From Hyphomicrobiaceae bacterium (GTDB taxonomy: Bacteria > Pseudomonadota > Alphaproteobacteria > Rhizobiales > Hyphomicrobiaceae), in contig PKEY01000051.1 of NCBI GenBank assembly GCA_002919265.1, positions 1 through 64,000 of the forward strand: a DNA stretch of 64,000 nucleotides, given 5' to 3'. The translations under genes were made by a program, and so were the position numbers. Under the pieces are notes generated by a model, which did no database searches, was not told where the DNA came from, and saw only the letters and a list, made by a program, of their open reading frames with translations. Shown here one piece after another: positions 1 through 9,604 of this stretch. The stretch's first letter is position 1. The number at the start of each line of letters is the position of its first letter.

Positions 1-2162
1 TCCAGCCCCTCGATGCGGTCGTGCTCTCCGGGATGCTCGCGCAAGCCGTTGAGCTTGCGCGCGACCGCCTTGTAGACCGTATCGATCAGGAACGTGGACT
101 TGCCGCCGCCCGAGACGCCGGTCACGCAGGTGAAAAGGCCGAGCGGGATCTCGGCGGTGATGTTCTTCAGATTATTGGCCCGCGCACCGACGACCTTAAG
201 CACTTTGCCCGGTGTCGGCGCGCGCCGCTGCTTCGGCACGGGGATGGAGCGCGTGCCGACGAGATATTGGCCCGTCAGCGACTCCGGGTTCGCCATGATG
301 TCGAGCGGCGTGCCCTGGGCGACCACGCGGCCGCCGTGAATCCCGGCACCAGGGCCGATGTCGACCACGTGGTCGGCCGCGAGGATCGCATCCTCGTCGT
401 GCTCGACGACGATCACGGTATTCCCGAGATCGCGCAGATGCTTCAGCGTTTCGAGCAGCCGCGCGTTGTCGCGCTGATGCAACCCGATGGACGGCTCATC
501 AAGCACGTAGAGCACGCCGGTCAGCCCCGAGCCGATCTGCGAGGCGAGGCGGATGCGCTGACTTTCGCCGCCGGACAGCGTGCCCGAGGAGCGCGACAGC
601 GTGAGATAATCGAGGCCCACGTCGATGAGGAACTGCAGCCGGTCCTTGATCTCCTTCAGGATGCGGCTGGCGATTTCCTTCTGCTGCGGCGTGAAGGTCT
701 TCGGGATTTCCTCGAACCACTTGGCCGCCTCGCGGATCGACATATCGCACACCTCGCCGATGTGCTTGCCGCCGATCTTCACGCAAAGGGCCTGGGGCTT
801 GAGCCGATAGCCGTGGCAGGCTTCGCACGGGTGGTTGCCCTGGTAGCGCGACAGCTCCTCACGCACCCACTCGCTGTCCGTCTCGCGCCAGCGCCGTTCG
901 ATGTTCCGGATGACACCTTCGAACGGCTTGGTGGTGCTGTAGCGGCGCACGCCGTCTTCGTAGGTGAACGTGATTTCCTCGTCGCCTGAGCCGTAGAGGA
1001 TCACGTCCTGTACGCGCCGGGGTAGCTCCTCCCACGGCGTCGACATGCTGACCTTGTAGTGGCGCGCAATGGCTTCGAGCGTCTGCTCGTAGTAGGGCGT
1101 GGCGTTGCCGGTGCGCGCCCACGGATAGATCGCGCCGTCCCGCAGGGAGAGTGAGCGGTCGGGCACGACGAGATCGGGCTCGAACTTCAGCTCCGTGCCA
1201 AGGCCGTCGCATTTCGGGCAGGCACCGGCCGGTGCGTTGAACGAGAACAGCCGCGGCTCGATCTCCTCGATGGTGAACCCGGAGACCGGGCAGGCGAAGC
1301 GCGCCGAGAAGGTGATGCGCTCGTGCGTTTCGTTCTTGTTGCGGAGGATGTCGCTGGGCTCGTCATCATCCGCCTTGCGCGAACGGCCGTTGCGCTTCTT
1401 GTCCTGGGACGCTTCCTGGCCGGACGGACGGAGCGGTCGGTCGGCGAACTCGACGATGGCAATGCCGTCCGCGAGGTTGAGCGCCGTCTCGAAGCTGTCC
1501 GCGAGCCGCGTCGCGATATCCGGGCGGACGACGATGCGGTCCACGACAACGTCGATGTCGTGCTTGTACTTCTTGTCGAGCTTCGGCGCGTCAGGGATTT
1601 CGTAGAAGGTGCCGTCGATCTTGACGCGTTGGAAGCCCTTCTTCTGCAGCTCCGCCAGCTCCTTGCGGTACTCGCCCTTGCGGCCGCGGACGATGGGGGC
1701 GAGCAGGTAAAGCCGCGTCCCCTCGGGCAGCGCCAGCACGCGATCGACCATCTGACTGACCGTCTGGCTCTCGATCGGTAGGCCCGTCACCGGCGAGTAG
1801 GGGACGCCGACGCGCGCGAAGAGCAGCCGCAAGTAGTCGTAGATCTCCGTGACGGTGCCGACGGTCGAGCGTGGGTTCTTGGAGGTGGTCTTCTGCTCGA
1901 TGGAGATGGCTGGCGAGAGGCCCTCGATGTGGTCCACATCGGGCTTCTGCATCATCTCCAGGAACTGCCGGGCGTACGCCGACAGGCTCTCCACGTAGCG
2001 GCGCTGACCTTCAGCATAAATCGTGTCGAAGGCGAGCGACGACTTTCCCGAGCCGGAAAGGCCCGTGAACACGATGAGGGAATCGCGCGGCAGCTCAAGG
2101 TCGATGTTCTTGAGGTTATGCTCGCGCGCGCCGCGAATGATGATCTTGCGGTCTTGGGACAT
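1..2162 (-). CDS. uvrA: UvrA, excinuclease ABC subunit A (C-terminus cut off by window edge)
   Basis: DNA-damage recognition ATPase of UvrABC nucleotide excision repair. The reading frame starts at the ATG at 2162 with [20 protein letters not shown], followed by the first Walker A (GLSGSGKS, residues 34-41). It stays open to the left edge, giving 720 codons of a protein usually about 950-970 residues long. The ABC signature [12 protein letters not shown] and a second Walker A ([10 protein letters not shown], about nt 92-124) are present, so mainly the end of the second ATPase domain is missing. I looked for a GAAC-N7-GAAC LexA box upstream and found only half-sites, so SOS control is not shown. 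Confidence 0.97.
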   Translation of the reverse strand, partial: MSQDRKIIIRGAREHNLKNIDLELPRDSLIVFTGLSGSGKSSLAFDTIYAEGQRRYVESLSAYARQFLEMMQKPDVDHIEGLSPAISIEQKTTSKNPRSTVGTVTEIYDYLRLLFARVGVPYSPVTGLPIESQTVSQMVDRVLALPEGTRLYLLAPIVRGRKGEYRKELAELQKKGFQRVKIDGTFYEIPDAPKLDKKYKHDIDVVVDRIVVRPDIATRLADSFETALNLADGIAIVEFADRPLRPSGQEASQDKKRNGRSRKADDDEPSDILRNKNETHERITFSARFACPVSGFTIEEIEPRLFSFNAPAGACPKCDGLGTELKFEPDLVVPDRSLSLRDGAIYPWARTGNATPYYEQTLEAIARHYKVSMSTPWEELPRRVQDVILYGSGDEEITFTYEDGVRRYSTTKPFEGVIRNIERRWRETDSEWVREELSRYQGNHPCEACHGYRLKPQALCVKIGGKHIGEVCDMSIREAAKWFEEIPKTFTPQQKEIASRILKEIKDRLQFLIDVGLDYLTLSRSSGTLSGGESQRIRLASQIGSGLTGVLYVLDEPSIGLHQRDNARLLETLKHLRDLGNTVIVVEHDEDAILAADHVVDIGPGAGIHGGRVVAQGTPLDIMANPESLTGQYLVGTRSIPVPKQRRAPTPGKVLKVVGARANNLKNITAEIPLGLFTCVTGVSGGGKSTFLIDTVYKAVARKLNGLREHPGEHDRIEGL

Positions 2163-2357
2163 AGGATTTGGGTGTAGCCGAACGAGGCTTACGCAGCAAT
2201 CGACGGCGCCGCATTATCTGTGAGATGCGGGAGGGTGTGGCCCTCGTGAAGTGTGACCGGCCGTCGCCTTCGGCCAGCGGTGTCATATGAAGAGCCCCCT
2301 GTCGCTGGAGACGACAGAGAGCTCAGGATCGTCAATTACGCTGGGACTTCGCCGATA

Positions 2358-2864
2358 TCAGATAGTGGCCGTAGCTCCGGCAACCAAGGCAGCCTCTCGG
2401 CAATCGAGTGCCCGGCTTGAGCCCAGCCACCGCTTGCGGTCCGCCTGCGCTTCCAGCTCCTCCCGCAGGTGGCCGAGCCGGAAGCCAGTTTTGTTCAGAG
2501 CCGCCAGCACGCAGTCGACGTCCTCCATGCGGGCGCTTGCAGCGGCCCAGAGAATGGCGGAGCGCAAGCCTGTCTTGCAGTGCGCAATGATCGGGCCGTC
2601 GAGCTCCCGCAATGAATCGGCCATTGCCTCGACCGGCTCGTCGCTGAACAGATCGTCCACCGTTACAGGCACGTGACGAAAGCGCAGTCCGGCACGCCAC
2701 GCCAGCACGGCCTCCTGCCGGGCCGAGAGCTGGCCCGACTGTTCGTCATCCGGGCGATTGCTGATGATGGATTTGAAGCCGAACTCGGCAAGCCGGCTGA
2801 AGTCTTGCGGTTCCAGTGCACCGGTAACCGCGAAGTTCGGCGTGATGTAGGTGATCTGCTTCAT
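2358..2864 (-). CDS. DUF442 / beta-lactamase-hydrolase-like sulfurtransferase domain protein
   Basis: A 168-residue stand-alone protein of the TIGR01244/DUF442 family. This domain also forms the N-terminus of Blh, a persulfide dioxygenase-sulfurtransferase of sulfide detoxification. The active loop HCKTGLRS has a Cys and an Arg separated by four residues, as in rhodaneses, which fits a persulfide or phosphate-type cysteine intermediate. I chose ATG 2864 because AAGGA lies about 10 nt upstream; an in-frame ATG at 2891 would add nine residues. It is divergent from an Lrp-type regulator and close to a sulfite-dehydrogenase-like operon, so a role in inorganic sulfur handling is plausible but inferred. 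A phosphatase function cannot be excluded. Confidence 0.8.
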   Translation of the reverse strand: MKQITYITPNFAVTGALEPQDFSRLAEFGFKSIISNRPDDEQSGQLSARQEAVLAWRAGLRFRHVPVTVDDLFSDEPVEAMADSLRELDGPIIAHCKTGLRSAILWAAASARMEDVDCVLAALNKTGFRLGHLREELEAQADRKRWLGSSRALDCREAALVAGATATI

Positions 2865-3086
2865 TGGCTCATGATCCTTCGGACAGTTCATCCCTTGGAC
2901 GATTCACATCCGCTGGCTGCTTCCTTTGGCAGAAGAATATGACGCGAGGCTGACCGCCCGGCAATGGGGACAAGAGGCTGAATTAGAAAAAAATACTGCA
3001 GTTCCGCAGAAAGAGGCTAGTCAACAAAAATACAATTGCTTATACGGGCTGAGAAAGGAACATCTTACCACGATTTGGGGTTTCGC

Positions 3087-3584
3087 ATGCTCGACGCGAT
3101 GGATATCAAGATCCTGCGTATCCTCCAGGAAGACTGCACGCTGCCCGTCGCCGAGATTGGCAAGGCGGTTGGCTTGTCAACCACGCCGTGCTGGCGGCGC
3201 ATTCAGAAGCTCGAGGAGGCCGGTGTCATAAAGCGGCGTGTTGCCTTGCTCGATCCAAAGAAGGTTCGCGCCGGCGTCACTGTATTCGTATCGATCACTG
3301 CTGCTCAGCACTCGATCGAGTGGTTGGAACGTTTCCACGCCGTCATCGTCGAGTTCCCGGAGGTCGTGGAGTTCTACCGGATGAGCGGCGAGGTCGACTA
3401 TCTGCTGCGCGTCGTGGTGCCCGACATTGAGGCCTATGACAAATTTTACAAGAAACTGATCTCGAAGATTGAGCTCACGAACGTGTCGTCAGCCTTCGCC
3501 ATGGAGCAGATCAAGTACACGACTGCGCTGCCGCTCGAATATGCTGAGATCGCCGATTCTTTCGATGCGCGCGCCCGGGCGTAG
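3087..3584 (+). CDS. Lrp/AsnC family transcriptional regulator
   Basis: A 165-residue regulator. The N-terminal winged helix-turn-helix covers about residues 5-50 and includes the family signature VGLSTTPCWRRIQKLEEAGVI. It is followed by the ligand-binding RAM domain (about 65-150), with the typical segment SGEVDYLLRVVVPD. ATG 3087 gives the usual MLDAMDIKILRILQ start. The open frame continues upstream to a TTG at 3036, but that extension does not match the family. It sits between the divergent DUF442 gene and the soe-like operon. The target is unknown; members of this family often control the adjacent divergent gene or respond to an amino acid. Confidence 0.9.
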   Translation: MLDAMDIKILRILQEDCTLPVAEIGKAVGLSTTPCWRRIQKLEEAGVIKRRVALLDPKKVRAGVTVFVSITAAQHSIEWLERFHAVIVEFPEVVEFYRMSGEVDYLLRVVVPDIEAYDKFYKKLISKIELTNVSSAFAMEQIKYTTALPLEYAEIADSFDARARA

Positions 3585-3707
3585 AATGCAGCGGTGTGAT
3601 ATAGTGAAGGCAGATGCTTTAGCTCCTAATGATTGGGGGTGAGCCGACAAACAATTCCTGTTGAGCCCCAGGACGGGCGATGGCAGTCTCGCAGGCCGAA
3701 ACAGACG

Positions 3708-3724
3708 GTGTCAGTATATGACAC
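3708..3724. promoter_or_regulatory. Perfect inverted repeat upstream of soeA-like gene
   Basis: GTGTCA-GTATA-TGACAC has two perfect 6-bp arms around a 5-bp spacer. It ends 33 nt before the ATG at 3758, in the only gap ahead of the molybdoenzyme operon. Its size and placement suit a dimeric repressor or activator site. Which regulator binds is not shown; the Lrp gene just upstream is one candidate. Confidence 0.45.
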
Positions 3725-3757
3725 GTTAGCGCCGAACGAGAGGGAGAAACGCCGCTC

Positions 3758-6625
3758 ATGCCGATCGGGGAACCGAAGATCGCGCTCTCGCAGCCCATCG
3801 GCGACACGGTCAAGACGACTACCTGCTACATGTGCGCCTGCCGTTGCGGCATCAAGGTGTACCTGAAGAATGGCAAGGTTCGGTACATCGAGGGCAATCG
3901 CGATCACCCAGTGAATAAGGGCGTGCTGTGCGGGAAGGGCTCCGCCGGCATCATGCAGCACTACTCGCCGGCCCGGCTAAGAGCGCCCTTGAAGCGCGTG
4001 GGTCCGCGCGGCTCCGGCGAATTTCAGGAGATCAGCTGGGACGAGGCAATGGAGCTGGCCACCAGGTGGTTGGCCGAGGTTCGTGAGAAAGATCCCAGCC
4101 GTCTAGCCTTCTTTACTGGCCGAGATCAGTCCCAGGCGTTGACGGGTTGGTTTGCGCAGCAGTACGGCACGCCGAATTTCGCCGCCCACGGAGGGTTCTG
4201 CTCGGTGAACATGGCTGCGGCGGGCCTTTACACGATCGGCGGCTCGTTCTGGGAATTCGGTGAGCCCGATTGGGAGCGCACCAAATATTTCATGCTGTTC
4301 GGCGTGGCCGAGGACCACGCCTCCAACCCCATCAAGATGGCGCTCGGCAAGCTCAAGGCGCGCGGGGTCAAGTTCGTCGCCATCAATCCGGTACAAACGG
4401 GCTACAATGCCATTGCGGATGAGTGGATCGGCATCAAGCCAGGCACGGATGGCATGCTGGTCGGCGCGCTCATCCACGAGCTGCTCCGGACGCAGAAGAT
4501 CGATCTCGAATATCTCGTGCGTTACACCAACGCGCCGTGGCTGGTGATCCGCGATCCCGGCGCTGCCGATGACGGCCTGTTTGCGCGCGGGGAGAATGGA
4601 AAGCCGCTCGCTTTCGATAAACGGAGCGGCGTTCTCGTCGACGCAACGCTTTCCGATATCGCGCCTGCGCTGGTGGGAGAGTTCAAGCTGCCCGATGGGC
4701 GCACCGCAGTGCCGTCGTTCACGCTGTTGGCTGAACGTTTTCTTTCGGCCGAATACAGTCCTGAAAAAGCGCCTGCGATCACCGGGGTACCTGCGGAAAC
4801 GATACGGCGCCTTGCGCGTGAGCTCGCACACGCCGCGTTCGAGCAGCAGATCACGCTTGATATTCCCTGGACGGATTGGGCAGGGCGGCGCCACGAGAAA
4901 ATGGTAGGCCGGCCGGTTTCGATGCACGCCATGCGCGGGATCTCGGCCCATTCGAATGGCTTCCAGACGTGCCGCTTACTGCACGTTTTGCAGATGCTGC
5001 TCGGCTCGATCGATTGCCCGGGCGGTTTCCGTTTCAAGCCGCCGTTCCCGCGGCCAACCCCTCCACCCAATCGCCCAGGGGGCAAGCTGGGTACCGTCGC
5101 ACCCGGAAAACCACTCAATGCTCCGCCGCTCGGCTTTCCGCAGGGGCCGGAGGATTTGCTCGTCGACGAGCAGGGCAGGGCGCTGCGCATCGACAAGGCC
5201 TATTCATGGGACGCGCCCGTTGCTGCGCACGGCCTGATGCACATGGTCATCACCAACGCGGCAAACGGCGATCCCTATCCGGTCGACGTTCTTTTTATGT
5301 ACATGGCCAATATGAGCTGGAATTCGTCCATGAATATTCCGGCCGTGTTGCGCTATCTGACGGAAAAGGACGAAACGACCGGCGAATATCGCATTCCGAA
5401 GATTATTTATTCGGATGCCTATTTCTCCGAAATGGTCCCCTACGCGGACCTGATCCTTCCGGATACGACCTATCTCGAGCGCTGGGACTGCATTTCGTTG
5501 CTTGATCGGCCCATTTCGGATGCCGACGGTCCCGCCGACGCCATTCGCCAGCCCGTGGTCGAGCCGGATCGCGATGTGCGCCCATTCCAGACGGTTCTGA
5601 TCGAGCTCGGCGCGCGCCTGAAGCTTCCGGGTTTTGTCGATGAAAACGGCGCGCCCAAGTTTCCTGGCGGTTATCCTGATTACATCATTTATCACGAACG
5701 CGCGCCCGGCATCGGCTCACTCGCCGGTTTCCGCGGCGAAGATGGCAAGAGCTACGGAAAGGGCGCGCCTAATCCAAAGCAGCTCGAGCAATACATTGCC
5801 AACGGCTGTTTCTATCACCATCAGCTTGCGCCAGAGCAGCAATTCTACAAGCACGCCAACAAGGCTTATCTGGAATGGGCGAAGGAGGTGGGATTTATCG
5901 GTGCTGCGGAACCCATCATCTTCCAGCTTTATCTGGAGCCATTGCAGAAATTCCGCCTTGCCGCACGAGGTTATGGGCCGGTGCAGCCTCCCGATAGCCA
6001 CCGCCGCCGCATTGAGGCGTTCTTTGATCCGATCCCATTCTGGTACGCGCCGTTCGAAGGCGCGGTGCTCGACGAGGCCGAATATCCGATGCACGCGATC
6101 ACGCAGCGGCCCATGCACATGTACCACTCGTGGGGCTCGCAAAACGCGTGGCTGCGCCAGATTACGGCGCAAAACCGACTATTCATGCATCGCGAGCGTG
6201 CGCGCGCGCTTGGTATCGCGGATGACGACTGGGTTTGGGTCACGAGCGCCATCGGCCGCGTGAAATGCCAGGTGAAGCTGATGGACGGGGTCAACCCGGA
6301 TACGGTGTGGACGTGGAATGCCATCGGCAAGCGGGCAGGGGCGTGGAACCTCGCACCGGATGCGCCTGAAGCAACGCGCGGCTTCCTCCTCAATCATCTG
6401 ATCTCGGAGCTGCTGCCGGAGCGCGAGGGCGGTTATCATTTTTCCAACAGTGATCCGATCACCGGCCAGGCCGCCTGGTACGATCTGCGGGTGCGTATCG
6501 AAAAAGCCAAGCCCGAGGAAGCCGGCGAAAGCTGGCCGCGGTTTGAACGTCTGGTCCATCCGGCAGGCGAGACGCGCGTCGCTGTCTCGACATTCGGTCG
6601 CGAATTTCGGGAGGCGGCAGAATGA
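3758..6625 (+). CDS. soeA: Molybdopterin oxidoreductase, probable sulfite dehydrogenase catalytic subunit SoeA
   Basis: A 955-residue member of the DMSO-reductase superfamily. The N-terminal [4Fe-4S] ligands C23, C26, C30 and C58 form a CxxCxxxC...C site, followed by the bis-MGD domains. C148 in GGFCSVN is the likely molybdenum ligand. There is no twin-arginine signal peptide, so the enzyme should stay in the cytoplasm. That fits SoeA (sulfite to sulfate, electrons to the quinone pool) and argues against PhsA/PsrA-type periplasmic reductases. The start is supported by GAGGGAGA about 10 nt upstream. The stop overlaps the next gene (ATGA). Polysulfide, thiosulfate or tetrathionate reductase cannot be fully excluded without a phylogeny. 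Confidence 0.85.
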   Translation: MPIGEPKIALSQPIGDTVKTTTCYMCACRCGIKVYLKNGKVRYIEGNRDHPVNKGVLCGKGSAGIMQHYSPARLRAPLKRVGPRGSGEFQEISWDEAMELATRWLAEVREKDPSRLAFFTGRDQSQALTGWFAQQYGTPNFAAHGGFCSVNMAAAGLYTIGGSFWEFGEPDWERTKYFMLFGVAEDHASNPIKMALGKLKARGVKFVAINPVQTGYNAIADEWIGIKPGTDGMLVGALIHELLRTQKIDLEYLVRYTNAPWLVIRDPGAADDGLFARGENGKPLAFDKRSGVLVDATLSDIAPALVGEFKLPDGRTAVPSFTLLAERFLSAEYSPEKAPAITGVPAETIRRLARELAHAAFEQQITLDIPWTDWAGRRHEKMVGRPVSMHAMRGISAHSNGFQTCRLLHVLQMLLGSIDCPGGFRFKPPFPRPTPPPNRPGGKLGTVAPGKPLNAPPLGFPQGPEDLLVDEQGRALRIDKAYSWDAPVAAHGLMHMVITNAANGDPYPVDVLFMYMANMSWNSSMNIPAVLRYLTEKDETTGEYRIPKIIYSDAYFSEMVPYADLILPDTTYLERWDCISLLDRPISDADGPADAIRQPVVEPDRDVRPFQTVLIELGARLKLPGFVDENGAPKFPGGYPDYIIYHERAPGIGSLAGFRGEDGKSYGKGAPNPKQLEQYIANGCFYHHQLAPEQQFYKHANKAYLEWAKEVGFIGAAEPIIFQLYLEPLQKFRLAARGYGPVQPPDSHRRRIEAFFDPIPFWYAPFEGAVLDEAEYPMHAITQRPMHMYHSWGSQNAWLRQITAQNRLFMHRERARALGIADDDWVWVTSAIGRVKCQVKLMDGVNPDTVWTWNAIGKRAGAWNLAPDAPEATRGFLLNHLISELLPEREGGYHFSNSDPITGQAAWYDLRVRIEKAKPEEAGESWPRFERLVHPAGETRVAVSTFGREFREAAE

Positions 6626-7374
6626 CGGCGCTCCCCGAAACCACGGCCAAAAAGCTCGGCCTTGTTATTGATCTCGATACTTGCGTCGGCTGTCAGGCCT
6701 GCGCGACGAGCTGCAAGGAATGGAATACTGGCGGATACTCTGCTCCGCTCACGGATCAGGATCCCTACGGCGCCGATCCCCACGGTGCGTGGCTCAACCG
6801 CGTTCACAGCTACGAAGTGGGCGATGGCACTTCGAGCCGAACGGTGCATTTCCCCCGCTCGTGCCTGCATTGCGAGACGCCCGCGTGCGTGACCGTCTGC
6901 CCGACTGGCGCCTCATACAAGCGCGCCGAGGATGGCATTGTTCTCGTCAATCCGGACACGTGCATCGGCTGCAAGCTGTGCTCCTGGGCCTGCCCCTATG
7001 GGGCGCGGGAATACGACTACGCCGATGGCGTAATGAAGAAATGCACGCTGTGCGTTGACCGAATTTACAACGAGACGCTCGCGCCCGAGGACCGCATTCC
7101 TGCCTGTGTTCGCGCATGCCCTACCGGCGCACGGCATTTCGGTGATCTTGGTGATCCGACGAGTGCGGTATCACGGCTTGTGGCGGAGCGCGGTGGCTTC
7201 GATCTCCTGCCGGAGACGGGCTTCAAGCCGGTGAACAAGTACCTGCCTCCGCGACCCCGCCGGACTGGGGCCGAGGCCTCCGCACAAATGAGCGGTGCAA
7301 AAGCGGATGCTGGCGACAATGGCTCTCTCGCCTCCCGCTTTTTCGCCTGGGCCGACAAGGTGCTGTCGCGGTAA
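6622..7374 (+). CDS. soeB: Four-cluster ferredoxin-type subunit SoeB
   Basis: A 250-residue iron-sulfur electron-transfer subunit that should link SoeA to the membrane anchor. Four cysteine groups are visible: CVGCQACATSC near residue 21, CLHCETPACVTVC near 80, CIGCKLCSWAC near 114 and CTLC...CVRAC near 140. Together they can bind four [4Fe-4S] clusters, as in DmsB/PsrB/SoeB. No signal peptide is present, consistent with a cytoplasmic complex. The start overlaps the soeA stop by four bases, indicating translational coupling. Confidence 0.9.
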   Translation: MTALPETTAKKLGLVIDLDTCVGCQACATSCKEWNTGGYSAPLTDQDPYGADPHGAWLNRVHSYEVGDGTSSRTVHFPRSCLHCETPACVTVCPTGASYKRAEDGIVLVNPDTCIGCKLCSWACPYGAREYDYADGVMKKCTLCVDRIYNETLAPEDRIPACVRACPTGARHFGDLGDPTSAVSRLVAERGGFDLLPETGFKPVNKYLPPRPRRTGAEASAQMSGAKADAGDNGSLASRFFAWADKVLSR

Positions 7375-7468
7375 GGCTGTTATGCGCGGTTTTCCGACGA
7401 TACAACCACGCCACCGAAACTGGACTATCGTGTCCGATGATCCGCCGGCAACTGAGCGACAAAAGCCC

Positions 7469-8416
7469 ATGCATCCCGCCTATTCTGTCATTATTTTCAC
7501 AACAGCTTCCGGTGCGGGTTACGGCCTGTTGATCTGGCTCGGATTGCTTGGGCCGCTCGGCTGGGTCCCGCAGACGTCAGCGTTTGGCTTTGTCGGGCTT
7601 GGGCTGGCGCTGTTGCTGATTACGGTCGGCCTGCTCTCCTCGACCGCCCACCTTGGTCACCCTGAGCGGGCGTGGCGGGCGCTGACGCAATGGCGGACAT
7701 CGTGGTTGTCGCGCGAAGGCGTGGCGGCGATCGCGACCTACGTGCCGGCGGGGTTGTTCGGAATTGGATGGGTATTTCTGGAGCGGACGGATGGCTTGTT
7801 CGCGTTGATGGGCGTGCTTGCAGCTGCGTTGGCGATCGTCACGCTCATCTGTACGGGGATGATCTATGCCTCGCTACCAACCATCCGCGCGTGGCACCAG
7901 CCGTTCGTGGTACCCGTTTACATCGCGCTGGCGCTCGCCACAGGAGCGCTCCTGCTGACGTTCCTTCTTCTGCTATTCGGCGTCGTGACGACGTGGGCGC
8001 CATGCCTTTCGATCATCACCGTCGCGACAGCATGGGGGCTGAAAACTGCATCGTGGGCGCACGTGGACACGGCCGAGCGCACTTATACGATCGAAAAGGC
8101 TACCGGCCTTGGCAGATTTGGCAAGGTGCGCCCACTCGAGCCGCCGCACACGCAGCCCAACTACGTGATGCGCGAGATGGGTTATCAAATCGGGCGCAAA
8201 CATGCGCAGAAACTGCGTCGGATCGCGCTGCTCTGCGCCTTCCTGGTGCCCGGGCTGTTATCCTTGCTGATGCTGTTGGCCGGTCAAATCTTCGGACTGC
8301 TTCTCGCGATTTTGGCCGTCATTTCAGCAGCCATCGGCGTGCTCGTGGAACGCTGGCTTTTTTTCGCCGAGGCCGAGCATGTTTCCATGCTCTATTACGG
8401 CCGTGAGGCGGCGTGA
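7469..8416 (+). CDS. soeC: DmsC-family membrane anchor, probable SoeC
   Basis: A 315-residue integral membrane protein of the DmsC anchor family, with about eight hydrophobic helices. It should pass electrons between the iron-sulfur subunit and quinone. The start HPAYSVIIFTTASGAGYGLL is characteristic of SoeC/DmsC proteins, so ATG 7469 is the family-like start. An in-frame ATG at 7382, seven bases after soeB and preceded by TAAGG, would add 29 residues and is the main alternative. A DmsC-type rather than NrfD-type anchor favours SoeABC over PsrABC or TtrABC. Confidence 0.82.
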   Translation: MHPAYSVIIFTTASGAGYGLLIWLGLLGPLGWVPQTSAFGFVGLGLALLLITVGLLSSTAHLGHPERAWRALTQWRTSWLSREGVAAIATYVPAGLFGIGWVFLERTDGLFALMGVLAAALAIVTLICTGMIYASLPTIRAWHQPFVVPVYIALALATGALLLTFLLLLFGVVTTWAPCLSIITVATAWGLKTASWAHVDTAERTYTIEKATGLGRFGKVRPLEPPHTQPNYVMREMGYQIGRKHAQKLRRIALLCAFLVPGLLSLLMLLAGQIFGLLLAILAVISAAIGVLVERWLFFAEAEHVSMLYYGREAA

Positions 8417-8441
8417 AAATTTCAGCGGCGTTCTCGAGAAA

Positions 8442-8485
8442 TAAGAGATGCGAAATTCGCCTGCCGGGTAACCGCGCGTCTCTTA
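8442..8485. terminator. Stem-loop between convergent soeC and epmB
   Basis: Arms TAAGAGATGCG (8442-8452) and CGCGTCTCTTA (8475-8485) pair with one mismatch. They occupy the short gap between the stop of soeC and the stop of epmB. No strong T-run follows on either strand, so this is a probable bidirectional terminator rather than a textbook one. Confidence 0.45.
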
Positions 8486-9574
8486 CTTCTCTGTGCCTGA
8501 TGCTACGGCTATCGGTTCGCGAGAGTCGGCGTAGCTGTGCTGGCCGCCACGTGGATCTTCCACAGTGAACCTGCCAGATGGCTCGGCCGGACTGACGTAA
8601 TTGGGCCCAATCGGCACTTTTCCTGCACCACCTGGAATGTCGAGGACGTAAGTCGGTTGGCACAGTCCGGAAATTCGGCCGCGAAGCTGTCTGACGATTT
8701 GCTGCCCATCGGCAATGGTGGTGCGCAAATGCGAGGTGCCCGGCGCAAGATCGCCGTGGTGCAAGTAATAGGGTTTGATGCGGTTCGCGACGAACGTGCG
8801 CATCAGCTCGGCCAACGTCTCGGGATCGTCGTTGACGCCTTTCAGCAAGACAGTTTGGCTGACGAGCGGAATGCCGGCATCGGCCAATCGCGCGCACGCC
8901 GCTTTTGCGGCCGGCGTGAATTCCCGCGGATGATTAGCATGGATAGCAACCCACACGGTTTTCGTCGAATTGCGAAGGGCTGCCACTAATTCATCTGTCA
9001 CGCGCGCGGGGTCTACGACAGGCACCCGCGTGTGCCACCGCAAGACCGCGATATGCGGAATTGCACCCAACGCGGCTGTCATTTCGCTCACACGCCGCGA
9101 CGAGAGTATGAAGGGATCGCCGCCGGTAAAAACGACCTCCCAAATCTCAGGCCGTGCGCGGATATAGTCCATCGCGGCTGAAAAAGCCTCGGCCGAAAGC
9201 GGGGCGCCGCTTTCAGGGCCGACCATTTCCCGGCGAAAACAGAACCGGCAATAAATCGGGCATACGCCGACGACCTTCAGCAGCACGCGGTCTGGATAGC
9301 GGTGCACGAGGCCCGGAACAGGCGAGTGGGCGTTGTCGCCAATAGGGTCCGTCAGCTCGCCGGGAGCCGTCTCCAGCTCCCTCGGATCGGGCACGAACTG
9401 CCGCGCAATAGGATCATTCGGATCGGTTGGATCGATCAGCTCCGCCATCGCCGGCGTGATGGAAATCGCGTAGCGCGCCGCGACAGCCTCAAGTTTTTCG
9501 CGCAATTCCGGCGCAGCAAGGCCCGCCGAAATCAGGCCGGCAGGCGTTGTAATGGGTTTTTCGAATTTCGTCAT
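8483..9574 (-). CDS. epmB: EF-P--(R)-beta-lysine pathway lysine 2,3-aminomutase EpmB
   Basis: A 363-residue radical-SAM enzyme of the lysine 2,3-aminomutase family. The CxxxCxxC cluster ligands are C105, C109 and C112. The region around FTGGDPF is the SAM-contact segment typical of KamA/EpmB. EpmB converts L-alpha-lysine to (R)-beta-lysine for modification of elongation factor P. Clostridial fermentative KamA is longer and occurs in other contexts. Here the gene follows epmA on the same strand, 30 bp downstream, and both are divergent from efp, which makes the EpmB assignment secure. Confidence 0.92.
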   Translation of the reverse strand: MTKFEKPITTPAGLISAGLAAPELREKLEAVAARYAISITPAMAELIDPTDPNDPIARQFVPDPRELETAPGELTDPIGDNAHSPVPGLVHRYPDRVLLKVVGVCPIYCRFCFRREMVGPESGAPLSAEAFSAAMDYIRARPEIWEVVFTGGDPFILSSRRVSEMTAALGAIPHIAVLRWHTRVPVVDPARVTDELVAALRNSTKTVWVAIHANHPREFTPAAKAACARLADAGIPLVSQTVLLKGVNDDPETLAELMRTFVANRIKPYYLHHGDLAPGTSHLRTTIADGQQIVRQLRGRISGLCQPTYVLDIPGGAGKVPIGPNYVSPAEPSGRFTVEDPRGGQHSYADSREPIAVASGTEK

Positions 9575-9604
9575 GAAGCCTTGGGGCGCAAATGGCGCTC
9601 GGTG

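Noticed and set aside
2163..2357. SOS box or gene between uvrA and the DUF442 gene
   Set aside because: Only isolated GAAC/GTTC half-sites are seen, and the short open frames here have no supporting features.
3758..6625. Periplasmic thiosulfate or polysulfide reductase (PhsA/PsrA)
   Set aside because: No twin-arginine signal peptide at the N-terminus, and the anchor is DmsC-type; SoeA fits better, though phylogeny would be decisive.
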